Shown here: positions 23,226 to 35,189 of the stretch, piece after piece | Layout: each line of letters opens with the position of its first letter | Numbering within the stretch: position 1 is the stretch's first letter | DNA from: Siphonodentalium dalli | Lineage: Eukaryota; Mollusca; Scaphopoda; Gadilida; Siphonodentaliidae | Assembly (NCBI GenBank): GCA_032622095.1 | Contig: CP136061.1 | Location: 117,130,754 to 117,194,753, forward strand | Direction: 5' to 3' | Length of the DNA stretch: 64,000 nucleotides | Notes under the pieces: generated by a model | Seen by the model: the letters and a program-made list of their open reading frames with translations, nothing else | Told to the model about the DNA's origin: nothing | Databases searched by the model: none | Translations under genes and position numbers: made by a program

Positions 23226-23825
23226 TGGATCAGACTAGCGCATTTGTACGGCCTGTAATCGAAGAATCTGTTCCCACCCTGTCGCTATATCGGATATGTC
23301 GAATAGTTACTGGGTATATACATGTATACAGTCCGACACAACAATGTTTTAATTAACATCCCACCCACCAACTAATAATGTGCTCCTCTTTGGTTGATAG
23401 GAGTGGGACTTTAACTACAACCCTGTTTTGGGGGACTTCATGTCCAGAAACTCTGTTCGAACCCTCGCAATGCAAGCATCGTCCTCGATATACTACGTGA
23501 CCACCCTATATATGTACATGTACATGTTGTGTTGCATACACTGTGTCTTTTAGTTCATAATTGGCAATGATTGTGAAAACAAGTTTGACATGCACACATT
23601 CATACAGCGTCACTTTAATTGAAACTGAACACAATGCTGCCCACGTTAGACTAGCAACTTCATAATTATGACGACATGTCCTCGGACTATTGATTTGATT
23701 CACATTAAAATCAAATTTTCGACCTGTGTATAGGCCTATGTGGATTTCACTGAAACATTATACGGACCTCAATTTAATGTGAAATAATCTAGTATAGGCC
23801 GATCATGCTTTTGCTGACTGCTTAA

Positions 23826-23967
23826 GTGTCCGCGTCGCCTGACTTCCAGGGTTCGACGCTTCGTTGCCTGGGGAAACTTTGGGGGTTCATGCATTAACTT
23901 AACGAACCCCCGAAATTGCCCGAGCCAACGACCTGTCGAACCCGGGAAGTCATGCAACGAGGGCACC
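23826..23967. mobile_element. Degenerate foldback element
   Basis: Arms 23826-23890 and 23903-23967 are imperfect reverse complements (GACTTCC, GGGTTCGAC, CGTTG and GGGGGTTC blocks pair). The element lies immediately upstream of the second 137-bp direct repeat. The minus-strand frame over it is a by-product. Confidence 0.6.
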
Positions 23968-23981
23968 TCTGTTTTCAAGGG

Positions 23982-24118
23982 CGGAACTAAATAGTTTTTA
24001 CTTCTCTTACTAGCTGTGGTATAGATGCATTTTATAAGCATTTATACATTCTGTTTCTGGTACATTGTATAGCTTTCTGTACCGAAATTTCTGCAAATGA
24101 ATGCCTGGCAAATTTGCG
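23982..24118 (+). repeat. 137-bp direct repeat, second copy
   Basis: It pairs with 22621-22757. The region between the two copies may be an insertion or a duplicated segment. Confidence 0.85.
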
Positions 24119-24119
24119 A

Positions 24120-25590
24120 ACCCATCGAACCCTAGCTGGCTACGCCCATGGTGATAACATACTTCTATGACTTATTCAATTACATTGCATGGAACGATAT
24201 TATCGATTTAACCACCACAATGATGGCCAATAAACGGCTTGACTATCTGTTATGGAACAGAAATCATAGGACGATACGCAAATACTGAAAATATGCTTAA
24301 TCGCGAAAGAAAACACTCGTGCGATGCGATGACTCAGTGTAACGTCTGAATGGCAATGCTATTTTTCTTCAGAAATCAGATAACAATACAGTTGTTGGCG
24401 TTCTTCTCGGGAGACATTGAGACATTACTCAGCGAATCAGCTGTTGTGACACACACAGGAGGGCTAACTAACCCGCTAACAACTTGAAGTTGGATCCCAG
24501 ATGGTCACTTTGCATTTCAATTGGATTGTTATGAAGTTGTAGCAAATATTTAACCCTCAAGGCCTCAACCCCATACCCCTTGAATGGTACGATACATTTG
24601 CATACAGAGTAAACTTTGTTTATGCAGAAATAATTGGGATATGTTGCTCAATGTTACTGGAATCGTTACAATGTTGTGTCATTCGTCCAAAAAAAAATAA
24701 TAAAAAATTAACCAGTATTTCACATAACTCAGTCTTATTACTGACATTTTATTATTGATCTGTCCGGTCAACACAATTTACAAAATATGCACTGAAGTAC
24801 AGTTATTCAGCGCAAGTCAATTTTCTCAGTATTTTCGATGAAGATTGAGAATAGAAAAAAAATACTGCCAACACATATAGGGCTTCACGGTTTTTCGGTA
24901 TTTAGTCATACCGCGGTTTTATTTTTAATAGCGTGTAGTCGGTTTTACGACATCAAAGTACGTCAACAAATTTAATATACTCCGAGGCAATAACGCGTGC
25001 TTGTGAGTAATGAAAGAGAACTAGCGAGACGAAACCAGAACCAGTGATACGTGAAGATAACCAGACCGACAAAACGCCCAGAGCAACACCAGTGTTAAAA
25101 GCATTCATACTAAAGGGAGTGTCAACGCGTTGTATAATGACGGGTGTGTGTTATAGTCGTATCATATATGCAGCTCAAATTAGTGCACATAAAGACATAA
25201 CGAGAAAAGAAGATGCATGCATCAGATCGGCCATGAATTATTTTACAAAAAAAACATAGTCAGATATATTGGGGAAATGTTATAACGTTAATATTTGAAA
25301 TTCATATATATACGCATCAATCAGAACGAGATATAGGGTGTACTCACGACCAAGCACACGATGCTTACATTGCCAAATGACCCCTAGATATGAAGATTGA
25401 TCGTGTATTTACAATTTGAAAATTACATGCCCATAAATGTCGGCTATATGGTTCGCCGATAGATTCAAATCGTGACATCCAATATGCAGACGGACATATG
25501 GGTGCTGTAACGTATTCCAAAGACTTGAATAATGCAAAGAGTAAAATCCAAGACGGATGCTGAGAAAAGAAACGTCGAGTTGTCACCACA
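24120..25590. other. No gene recognised
   Basis: No recognisable domains, arrays or paired ends were seen. The AT-rich patch at 24880-25000 resembles a DNA-element end, but no partner was found. Confidence 0.4.
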
Positions 25591-25599
25591 AATATACAT

Positions 25600-26610
25600 A
25601 TGCAATTTAAGATATATCGAATAGAAGATGCTACCTATATAATGAAATGCAATACAAGTATGTATACCCAACCCCTCGAGCTACGCCGCTGTGACCAGCT
25701 ACGAGAACATACACAGGAAATATTCAAACCGACCGCGCAGTGTTGCATGCAATATAAGTATATGTACACCCCAACCACCTGTGCCACCCCTCTGTGACGA
25801 TGAGATCAGCCTTGATGACAAACACACGAAATAATCAAATAGACCAGACAATGGCCCATGCAATATAAGTGCGTACACTCCTATCCCATTTCGCCGCGTC
25901 CCTACATGTAACCAGTAGTGAGAACGTGCACATAAAAATGTCAAACAGATCAGACAGTGTCACAATCAATATTAGAAAAAAAGTACATACTGCTCCCCAA
26001 CCACATGTCGCCGTGTCCACACATGTGATGACCGGACGTGAAAACATGCACATGAAATAAAAGATATCGCCTATATAATCAAAGGCAATACAAGTATGTA
26101 AACCCATCCCCTTATACCACGCCACTGTGATCAGCCATGATAACATACACATGAAATGTTCAAACCGACCAGACAGTGCTTAATGCAATATAAGTATACA
26201 TACACCCCAAACCTGTGTCACCACTATGTGACGATATGATCAGCACATATTGTGACATGTGAAAACATGCACATGAAATGTTCAAACATACATGGTTCCA
26301 TGCAATATATGTGCGTACACGTCAATCCCATGTTGCCGTGTCCCTACATCTAACCCGTCGTAAGAACATGCAAATTAAATTGTCAAACAGACCCGGCAGT
26401 GTCACAATAAATATTAGAAAAGCGGTACATACGTGAACCCAATCGCACGTCGCCGATACCCTACATGTGATGACCAGACGTGAAAACATGCACATGAAAT
26501 TTTCAATTAAAACCGATAGTGTCCCATACAATATAAGTACTTACTCCCCAACCCCCTGTCACTGTGTCCCTACTTGTGACCCACCGCGAACACACGCACA
26601 TGGTTTTGAG
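25600..26610. repeat. Diverged tandem array, ~110-120-bp units
   Basis: About nine units share ATGCAATATAAGTA, a CCCCAACC run, GCCGTGTCCCTACATGTGA, GAAAACATGCACATGAAAT and CAGACAGTGTC blocks. The units are clearly related but diverged. Minus-strand frames with repeated CMFS and TAFLI segments arise from the repetition, and I do not treat them as genes. Confidence 0.75.
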
Positions 26611-26614
26611 TTTG

Positions 26615-28225
26615 TTTTAATTAACATTTTTAAAAACCTATTTACTTTACTAAAGGTCAGTAATAATATCAACTATTTTACTTTTAATTAACTATTTGCT
26701 TCTTCTCATCGTAAATACGCCACTACAAAGTTTCCGTCCATGTACAAAATATCGTATCAATTTTTTATTCATTTCACGTAATAAATTTAATTTAAAATAC
26801 TCAAGTATACAACTGCACATTACCTCGTTTAAAAAAGAGAGAGATGTATAGCTAACATGTATAGTATAGACATCATACTTTAGTAGAATACGTTATTTAA
26901 TACATCAAACATTGTATCAGATTTAAAAAGTAATTCTTTGTAAAATAATTCATGGACGATCTGATGCATGCATCTTTATTTTCTTTCTGCTGATTGTTCT
27001 CGGTATACGGTTGTACCATTGACACAGGCCAAGATATATTGGGCTGGTTTGATCCGATTCGAAGAGCTGGTTTACTATCATTTCATATGATAACAAAGAA
27101 AAGCAATGGTAATTGCGGGCTAACATTTACACATATTGGTAAACCAAGAGGCACATGCGATATTTTTGACACAGTGGAATCAAAATTTCCCAAGTTTTAT
27201 ACTCTCCCTTCGGGCGAAATGAGACAATGGTCCCCATCCATACAATTACGAAATGCAAACTTTACAACATTGTCGGAATTCGCGAGAACATATCTTTGGA
27301 TATAAATATGTCGCAAGTATGCCTTCTGAGCTCTTATTCAGTAAGTCGGGACAGATTGTTGCACCGAAGTGTTAATATAATAATGTTGATATGTTGTCGT
27401 TTCTCGCGGCAAAAATGTAGACTCATTGGACTGCAATGGTGTACTTTGTTCAGATAAACATGTCAGTTCAGTGTTGTCGTTATTTTAGAGCGTTGAATAT
27501 GCTTTGTTATGAAATACAAATTGTGAATTAAATGCTTCATATTTTTAACGTAAGCGACGTACGCCATTAGGACCCCACACACTGTTATGATCACAAGTGA
27601 CATGCATTGCGTTGTCCTATTTGCGTGCGTCGGCGTGACAATACATTCACACTCAAATATTGAATTGCCACTGATCGATATAGATCATATAAAGGGTGCT
27701 GTACTGTGGCTCGCAAAGCAAGCTAAATTTTCACACCTTCAGCCCACCTCGAACAAAAATGATAACTGATCAGAGGAGTCCATATATGGTACCCATGCTA
27801 CCCCCCCCCCACATTTTAGGTCGAATAAAGTGTGTGATAGGGTGACCCCTGAGAAAAACTATATATTCACCGCTTTCACACTCCGCGATCCAAAATGGCC
27901 GCACCAGATGGGTTCAAATATGGCACCTATACAGTTTCTCGGCCCCTTAACCGTTTGATGTGGTATAATGGGTGTTGTATGGTGGCCCCCAAGATATCTG
28001 AATGCCGTGCGTGCCCTATGTGACCCCCCCCCCCCCTGGACGGCGGCAACTTTGGATCGGGTTGGTGGAAGGGGTGATTACTTCATTTGTTTTACGGGCC
28101 ACCCTACAACACCCTTTATCTCATATCGCCGTGGTTCACGCCAAGATGGTGGACAACTACAACCAGATCACCTCTATCCGCTTCCATTACAACAATGACT
28201 GACGATCGCATATCACGATTAGTTA
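26615..28225. other. No gene supported; poly-C tracts
   Basis: Poly-C runs lie at about 27803-27812 and 28024-28036. A 103-codon plus frame at 26994-27305 has no recognisable domain or supporting homologue in the window. Confidence 0.35.
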
Positions 28226-28227
28226 TT

Positions 28228-28312
28228 TCGTGGCCACGAATTAGTTATTTCGTGGCCACGAATTAGTTATTTCGTGGCCACGAATTAGTATTTCGTGGTC
28301 ACGAAATAAAAA
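28228..28312. repeat. ~22-bp tandem repeat with palindromic core
   Basis: Three to four copies of ATTAGTTATTTCGTGGCCAC occur, each containing the perfect palindrome TTCGTGGCCACGAA. The run ends in a poly-A stretch. Confidence 0.85.
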
Positions 28313-28319
28313 AAAAATT

Positions 28320-29615
28320 CCCATGTCCTGAACCAGCCAAAAATTCCCATGTCCTGATCAGTAGCAACAGGCAAAATTAGTAATATTTTGCCTATTGTTA
28401 CAAGTCAATAAAGGACAATTACTCTAGCAAGTATTGATGGGCGAAACCTGTGATATGTGCATTTTCGTTCGCTCGTGCTGGTCTAAATAGTACCCGTACC
28501 ATAGAACATCGAAATCTGTTAACCCATGGTTGAGTTATAATAATGCAAAATGTGTTTACGGATGGAACAAGGCCGGTAACTCTGGTATGCATTGGCAGCT
28601 GTGGTATGCAGTAATATGCGCATACATCCTTCCCCTATCACCTTACTGGCCCATCACCATACTAAACCACATTCGACGACCGACACTTAACCTATATTGC
28701 AAAAACTTTGTACGGACTGAATTTCATAAAGTCGAACAGGGCCCATAACTCTGGTAGGCACAACCCGTGATAGTATACATATTCGTTTCCAATGTCTGGT
28801 CCGTCACCATGCCATAGGGCATCAAAATATGACAACCGACTCTTGGGTTATAATGCAAAATGTCTGTACGGATGGACACACGGACGGCTCGAGACGTCAA
28901 ATATATACCCGCCGACTAATATCGGGGGTGTAATAACCATATATCTATGTGTATACCTAACCAACAACATTTCCCCTCCTCCACCCCACCCCAGTGTTCC
29001 CTGTCAGACACAACACACTCGATATTTTAAGGCTATAATGGGGTTTAGGGCGATGTGTGACATATAGTGTCCCTACACAATGCTTTATTATTGTTGTCAG
29101 ATACTGTAAACATCTGGAAATGCAGTTTATTTTTCGTTTTTCTGTTCTGTGTTGACCAATTAAGCATGCTACTGATTGAGTATTAATGGTACACAGCAAG
29201 AGATTGCTCGAACAAAAGGGATATTGGAATGGGATTGAAAGGCAGTTAACATAGTTATTGAAGAACGGCTAAAAAACCCTCTACAATTTTGATAGAAACA
29301 TGAGAGAGGGGTGGTCCTAGTGGGTCCCCATAACTTTGGAGGAAAACAATATTATTTTTGCACAAATGGGGTGGTGGGTCCCTCGGGGTCGGAAAAAAAC
29401 TGTTTGAGCCCTATATGTGCAATTTTTCCAGACCCCCCCCCTGCATAAATTGTTATTAAAACTCTATGGGCACCTTCTGAGACACAGACGTTCCAAATGG
29501 TGATGAATTATACTATTTTATTTATATAGTATGCCATAAATTGTGATTAAAACAGTATATGAAGGCACTATATAAATAATCGGTGACTCGAAAATTAAAT
29601 GGGCCTTTAACATAG
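28320..29615. other. No gene; diverged partial duplication
   Basis: AAATTCCCATGTCCTGA is repeated at 28316 and 28351. A block with TTATAATGCAAAATGT and TACGGATGGA occurs at about 28540-28566 and 28849-28876, suggesting an old duplication with a spacing of about 310 bp. Confidence 0.45.
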
Positions 29616-29619
29616 TGTT

Positions 29620-30795
29620 GTATATAGGCATTCTATATATATGTATGATGCGATATCTATACATGGACCTTGTATGACGCATTCTTTATATATGTATGAT
29701 GCAATATCTATACATGGACCTTGTATGACGCATTCTATATACATGTATGATGCAATATCTATACATGGACCTTGTATTATATATATATGTATCATGCAAT
29801 ATCTATACATGGCCATTGTATTCTATATATATGTATGATGCAATATCTATACATGACCCTTGTATGAAGCAATCTATATATATATGTATGAAGCAATATC
29901 TATACATGGACCTTGTATTATATGTGTATATGTATGATGCAATATATATACATGGTCCTTGTATTCTATATATATGCATGATACAATATCTATACATGGC
30001 CCTTGTATTATATATATATGTATGATGCAATATCTATACATGGACCTTGTATGATGCAATATCTATAAATCTATACATTATATACATTCTATACATGGAC
30101 CTTGTATTATATATATGTATGATGCAATATCTATACATGACCCTTGTATTATATATATGTATGATGCAATATATATACAGGGCCCTTGTATTCTATATAT
30201 ATATATATATGTATGATGCAATATCTATACATGACCCTCGTATGAAGCATTATATATATGTACGATGCAATATATATATATATACATGGACCTTGTATTA
30301 TATATATATGTTTGCTACAATATCTATAGATGGACCTTTTATTATATATATGTATGATACGATATCTATACATGAACCTTTTATTCTATATATATATGTA
30401 TGATGCAATATCTATGCATGGACCGTTTATTATATATATATGTATGATGCAATAACTATAAATAAATACATTCTATACATTCTATACATGGTCCTTGTAT
30501 TATATATCTATGTATGATGCAATATCTATAAATATATACATTCTATACATTATATACATCCTATACATGGCCTTTGTATTCTATATATATGCATGGTGCA
30601 ATATATATACATGGCCCTTGTATTCTATATATAGGTATGATGCAATATATATACATGAGCCTGGTATTCTATATATATATATGTATGATGCAATATCTAA
30701 ATATGACCATTGTATGAAGCATTCTATATATATGTATGATGCAATATATATACAATATACATTGACCTTGTATGAAGCAATCTATACATGACCCT
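29620..30795. repeat. Satellite A, ~55-bp units (ATACATGGACCTTGTAT)
   Basis: Some 20 units of ATGTATGATGCAATATCTAT then ACATGGACCTTGTATTATAT run through the block, with TA-run length variation. The array abuts satellite B and shares the ATACATGRCCCTTGTATGA segment with it. Confidence 0.9.
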
Positions 30796-32315
30796 TGTAT
30801 GAAACAATCAATAAATGACCCTTGTATGAAACAATCGACTTATTCTTATAATTTGAAACCATGAAGCACATTCTATACTTGACCAATGTATGAAACAATC
30901 GACTTATTCTTAAAATTTGAAACCAAGAAGCACATTCTATACATGACCCTTATATGAAACAATCTATACATGACCCTTGCATGAAGCAATCAATACATGA
31001 TCCTTGTATGAATCAATCAATAAATGACCCTTGTATGAAACAATCGACTTATTCTTATAATTTGAAACCAAGAAGCACATTCTATACATGACTCTTATAT
31101 GAAACAATGGACTTATTCTTATAATTTGACACAATGAAGCACATTCTATACTTGACCATTGTATGAAGCAATCGACTTATTCTTATAATTTGAGACCATG
31201 AAGCACATTTTATACATGACCCTTATATGAAACAATCGACTTATTCTTATAATTTGACACCATGAAGCACATTTTATACATGACCCTTGTGTGAAGCAAT
31301 CGACTTATTCTTATAATTTGAAACCATGAAACACATTCTATACACGACCCTTGTGCCTTGTGTGAAGCAATCGACATATTCGTATAATTTGAAACCATGA
31401 AACACATTATATACATGACCCTTGTGCCTTGTATGAAGCAATCGACGTATTCTTATAATTTTAAACCACGAAGCACATTCTATACATGACCCTTGTGCCT
31501 TGTATGAAGCAATCGACTTATTCTTATAATTTGAAACTATGAAGCACATTCTATACATGACCCTTTACCCTTATATGAATCAATCGACGTATTCTTATAA
31601 TTTGAAACCATGAAGCACATTCTATACAAGACCCTTGTATGAAGCAATCGACATATTCTTATAATTTGAAATCATGAAGCACATTTTATACATGACCCTT
31701 GTGCCTTGTATGAAGCAATCGACGTATTCTTATAATTTGAAACCATGAAGCACATTCTATACATGACCCTTGTGCCTTGTATCAAGCAATCGACTTATTC
31801 TTATAATTTGAAACCATGAAACACATTCTATACATGACCCTTGTGCCTTGTATGAAGCAATCGACGTATTCTTATAATTTGAAACCATGAAACACATTCT
31901 ATACATGACCCTTGTGCCTTGTGTGAAGCAATCGACTTATTCTTATAATTTGAAAACATGAAGCACATTCTATACAATAATCATGACCCTTGTGCCTTGT
32001 TTGAAGCAATCGACTTATTCTTATAATTTGAAACCATGAAGCACAATATATACATGACCCTTGTATGAAGCAATCGACTTATTCTTATAATTTGAAACCA
32101 TGAACTACATCCTATGCATGACACTTGTATGAATCAATCGACTTATTCTTATAATTTGACACCATGAAGCACATTCTATATATGGCCCTTGTATGGATCA
32201 ATCGACTCATTCTTCCCATTTGAAACCATGAGGCACATTCTATACATGGCCCTGGTATGAAGCAATCGACTTATTCTTCCCATTTGAAACAATGAAACAC
32301 ATTTTATATACGCTC
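30796..32315. repeat. Satellite B, 64-72-bp units (CAATCGACTTATTC)
   Basis: About 22 units follow CTATACATGACCCTTGTATG, AAGCAATCGACTTATTCTTA, TAATTTGAAACCATGAAGCA, CATT. Some units carry an extra GCCTTGTAT, giving 72 bp. On the minus strand the unit reads roughly CFMVSNYKNKSIASYKGHV. The same unit forms the last ~20 codons of the NHL reading frame that ends at 33235. Confidence 0.92.
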
Positions 32316-32924
32316 AACACTGAATTATAGAAAAAACGCGTTCAGATAAACATCAATATCACCCAGAATGGGATATAGAAGAATATACTTTCACACTAGC
32401 CCGCGCGTGCGACCGATTTACTTGCCTGTACCAATACTGATTCCGGTTTGTACTGTTGAAGAAGGACAAAGTGAAAGAACCCATTGTGATATTCTAATTT
32501 ACATTATATTCCCTGATATTACAATTGTAAATAAAATCTATTTTATTTTGAAATTCGACATATTTGTGGGGGAAATAAAGAGAAGAATACAGGAACTATA
32601 TATTCATATTCTGCGGATGGTGAAGTAGCATTGTGTGAACAGGCATCGACCAGCTGATGGCTTCAAAAATGATGCATCGATTGAAGATGAGTGTGAGATC
32701 ATTAAAAACGTCGTGAACGGTGAATTTCTTTGTATATGCATATAATAACAAGAATTTATCACATGATTAGCACTATTTTCCTATGTAATATTCGAGCGTA
32801 ATAGACACGTGTAATATCGTCGCGTGCAATGACGTCACGCTGCTCTTTGGGACAAAGTTCTCTGTCTGTTAATTATTGTTGTTTTCTATAAAATTTAAGC
32901 GATTATATGACCATGTGATAAAAC

Positions 32925-33067
32925 GTATCTCAAACTCGTTCTATTTTATACGTAATTTATCAACCTCGTCCACTAAATTCTATTTGAGCCTCGGTAAACC
33001 TCGGCTCAAATCGAATTTAGTGAACTCGGTTGATAAATTCCGTATAAAATAGAAATCATGTGAGATC
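32925..33067. mobile_element. Foldback element, ~66-bp arms
   Basis: Left arm 32925-32990 and right arm 33002-33067 pair along CTATTTTATACG, AATTTATCAAC, CACTAAATTC and TTTGAGCC blocks. Confidence 0.75.
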
Positions 33068-33234
33068 CTCTATATATAGTGTTTTTTGAGTGGATACCGA
33101 AAAATATGTCATTCGTGACCGCGACAAATGTTTATTTTTCGCTCGCGACAAGCCGCTTGCATAAATAAACATTTGTCTCGCTCACTCATGACATATTTTT
33201 TGGTATCCACTCAAAAACACTAGATATCCTCTAT
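33066..33234. mobile_element. Foldback MITE with possible 8-bp target duplication
   Basis: Arms at about 33074-33138 and 33158-33226 pair along TAGTGTTTTTTGAGTGGATA and ACAAATGTTTATTT. Identical TCCTCTAT lies at 33066-33073 and 33227-33234. An 8-bp duplication with a (C/T)AGTG-type end would suit a hAT-like MITE. Confidence 0.7.
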
Positions 33235-34047
33235 CTATACATGGCCCTTGTATGAAGCAATCGAATTATGCTGAAGATTGGAAATCATGAAGCACATGCT
33301 GGCAGGATTGACGCATATTCCGAAGGGTGTGGTTACTGATATTACTGAGCGCCTACGTTGTCCGTCACGACTCAGTTCTATCACTTGATTACTGAGGTAG
33401 TCACAGACGTACATGTAGTCTCCAAACACACACATACCGATAGAATCGTCACACTGTATCGTTCTAACATGTGTCGCGAGATCCGGGGACAACACGACTA
33501 CCTGATGTGCTAACACATCCATAATAAACACGGCGTCAGCCTCCGGTGGTACAGCCAGCTCAAATGGAGACTTGAAGATGTGTGACGACTGAGCAATGAC
33601 GTCACCACTCGTTGATAGCGCACGTACACAACGAACATCGGGACATGCAACGAGTAATCTGTCCCCAACAGTCTTGATACTTCTACATCTTCCGGGGGCC
33701 GAGAACGATGTTAGATGACTGAGATCTGAGGTTTTATACACTGATATCTTATATTCAACTTGATGTGACTGTGTTAGATAGATTCGATTGTCCAGAAGAC
33801 AAATACCAGTAGGTGGTTTATCGATCGTGAGAGCGACAGACTTGATGGTTGTTCCTCTTTGTGTTAGCACATTGAGCGTGTTCGGGTCATCGGTTGCTAT
33901 AATCATATCGGAGGCAGGTGACTTGTCGATGAATGCCATGGCCGAGCGTGTTCCTCTACAAGAGAATTCAAAATCATTCACTAATTGATCTATAGCCCTA
34001 ACAGGTTTCGGACGGGAGTCGAATTCACAGAATGCAGCGACCGACAT
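33235..34047 (-). CDS. NHL-propeller protein lacking B-box and coiled coil, satellite-derived C-terminus
   Basis: This uninterrupted 270-codon frame starts MSVAAFCEFDSRP, the same N-terminus as the TRIM-like pseudogene at 12588. It jumps at residue 13-14 directly to the linker KPVRAIDQLVNDFEFSC, so the B-box and the whole coiled coil are missing. NHL-type blades follow (GICLLDNRIYLTQ, KISVYKTSDLSHLTSF, FKSPFELAVPPEADAVFIMD, then GMCVFGDYMYVCDYLSNQVIELS, then PFGICVNPA). The final ~20 residues (CFMISNLQHNSIASYKGHV) are encoded by a copy of satellite B, not by an NHL blade. NHL propellers bind RNA or protein in TRIM-NHL factors. Without a RING, B-box or coiled coil this product could not act as a standard ligase. 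It may be a decaying copy, a retained fragment or a truncated dominant-negative-like form; expression is unknown. At the DNA level it resembles the 11356-12588 copy closely. Confidence 0.6.
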   Translation of the reverse strand: MSVAAFCEFDSRPKPVRAIDQLVNDFEFSCRGTRSAMAFIDKSPASDMIIATDDPNTLNVLTQRGTTIKSVALTIDKPPTGICLLDNRIYLTQSHQVEYKISVYKTSDLSHLTSFSAPGRCRSIKTVGDRLLVACPDVRCVRALSTSGDVIAQSSHIFKSPFELAVPPEADAVFIMDVLAHQVVVLSPDLATHVRTIQCDDSIGMCVFGDYMYVCDYLSNQVIELSRDGQRRRSVISVTTPFGICVNPASMCFMISNLQHNSIASYKGHV

Positions 34048-34049
34048 GA

Positions 34050-34425
34050 CTTTCTGAAAACAAGAAATTAAATTAATTGAGGAAAAACACCCACTGTCCT
34101 GAGTGGTATTGATAAGTTATCAGGGGGAGGGGTCCAACAGCTTGAATGTGGGAATAACCCACCATTTATGGTAGGTATTCAACCAGGCAGTTTCTCAATT
34201 GATGACTGATGTACATGTACCGTACAGTACACACAAATAGTAATAACAATTAACGTTATGATTTTGAAACTAACCAGGCTAGAATATTAACGGTAAGGTG
34301 GTATTAACTACTACGAGCACTATTAATAATAATAGTACTATTCTATTATAATATATGTGGGCATGATGTATGGGAATATTAAAGGACAAACCAATAGTTA
34401 CAATACAATTATAGCTTCTTTTTTT
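34050..34425. other. Upstream flank of the NHL frame; nothing recognised
   Basis: AT-rich sequence with no second start-region copy, unlike the first TRIM locus. Confidence 0.35.
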
Positions 34426-34865
34426 TAATTAAGCGCAAGAAGAGCTAATTGTGCTTAAGCACAATAAGGGATGTTCCTTATTACGCTTATAAGCTCAATA
34501 AGGGAATCTCTATTGTGCTTAAGTGCAATAAGGGAATATTTAATTGCGCTTAAGCGCAATGAAAAATATTCAAATTGCGCTGATAAAGCCCAATAATGAA
34601 TCTCTTAATAAGGATTAATATATTATATATAGTACATAAACTCCTTATAACTCAGGTGGTGTAGTCCATCTCCATGGTACAATGGGTGGAACAAATATAG
34701 GATTATTCTACTATTTGCAGAAGGGTGATCTAATGAGAGAGATATTAATTGTGTTTAAGTGCAATGGGATGTAATTGCTGTTAAGCATAATAAGGAATGT
34801 CTTATTGCATTCCCATTGGGCTTAAGCGCAATTAGAGATTCCTTAAGTTATTGCGGTTAATCGAA
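34426..34865. repeat. Array of palindromic GCGCTTAAGCGC-type motifs
   Basis: Some eight to ten short units are built on ATTGTGCTTAAGCACAAT or ATTGCGCTTAAGCGCAAT, joined by AAGGGAAT-type linkers. They fall in two blocks (34430-34615 and 34745-34865). Each unit is self-complementary. Confidence 0.75.
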
Positions 34866-35189
34866 ATTGTCTATTAAATGTCAATTTTGTTTCCCATAGA
34901 GATCATCAATGATGTCTATGCGCAGGTGACCGACGCCAATCTTCTCTGTTTGGGATTCCAATTGTTGGCTTATTAAAGATGCACATATGCTGAAGATACA
35001 GTCGCGCTTCCGTACATGTAGGTCGGCTTTTGGCCCCAATTGAAATAAAATGTCATTGAAATAATCGGTTTCTCCCCATAAACATCCATATATTCAAAAT
35101 ACATGTTTTTGGAGCAGAATTAGGTAGTCCATATTGGACGCCATCATGGAATTTAATTTTTGTTTGTTTAATTTTCAGACATATTTAGT

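Noticed and set aside
25699-26531. Minus-strand frames with repeated CMFS and TAFLI segments
   Set aside because: The 110-120-bp array creates these. Units are not kept in frame with each other.
26994-27305. 103-codon plus-strand frame
   Set aside because: No domain, no homologue in the window and no clear splice or promoter context. The composition fits chance in this region.
29641-30403. Several frames rich in Tyr, Ile and Met on both strands
   Set aside because: All are translations of satellite A.
31210-31558. Minus-strand frames with repeated CFMVSNYKNKSIAS
   Set aside because: These are translations of satellite B. Only the copy attached to the NHL frame is discussed as possibly expressed.
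30796-32315. Possible CRISPR-like array
   Set aside because: The units are contiguous tandem repeats without unique spacers, and the context is eukaryotic.
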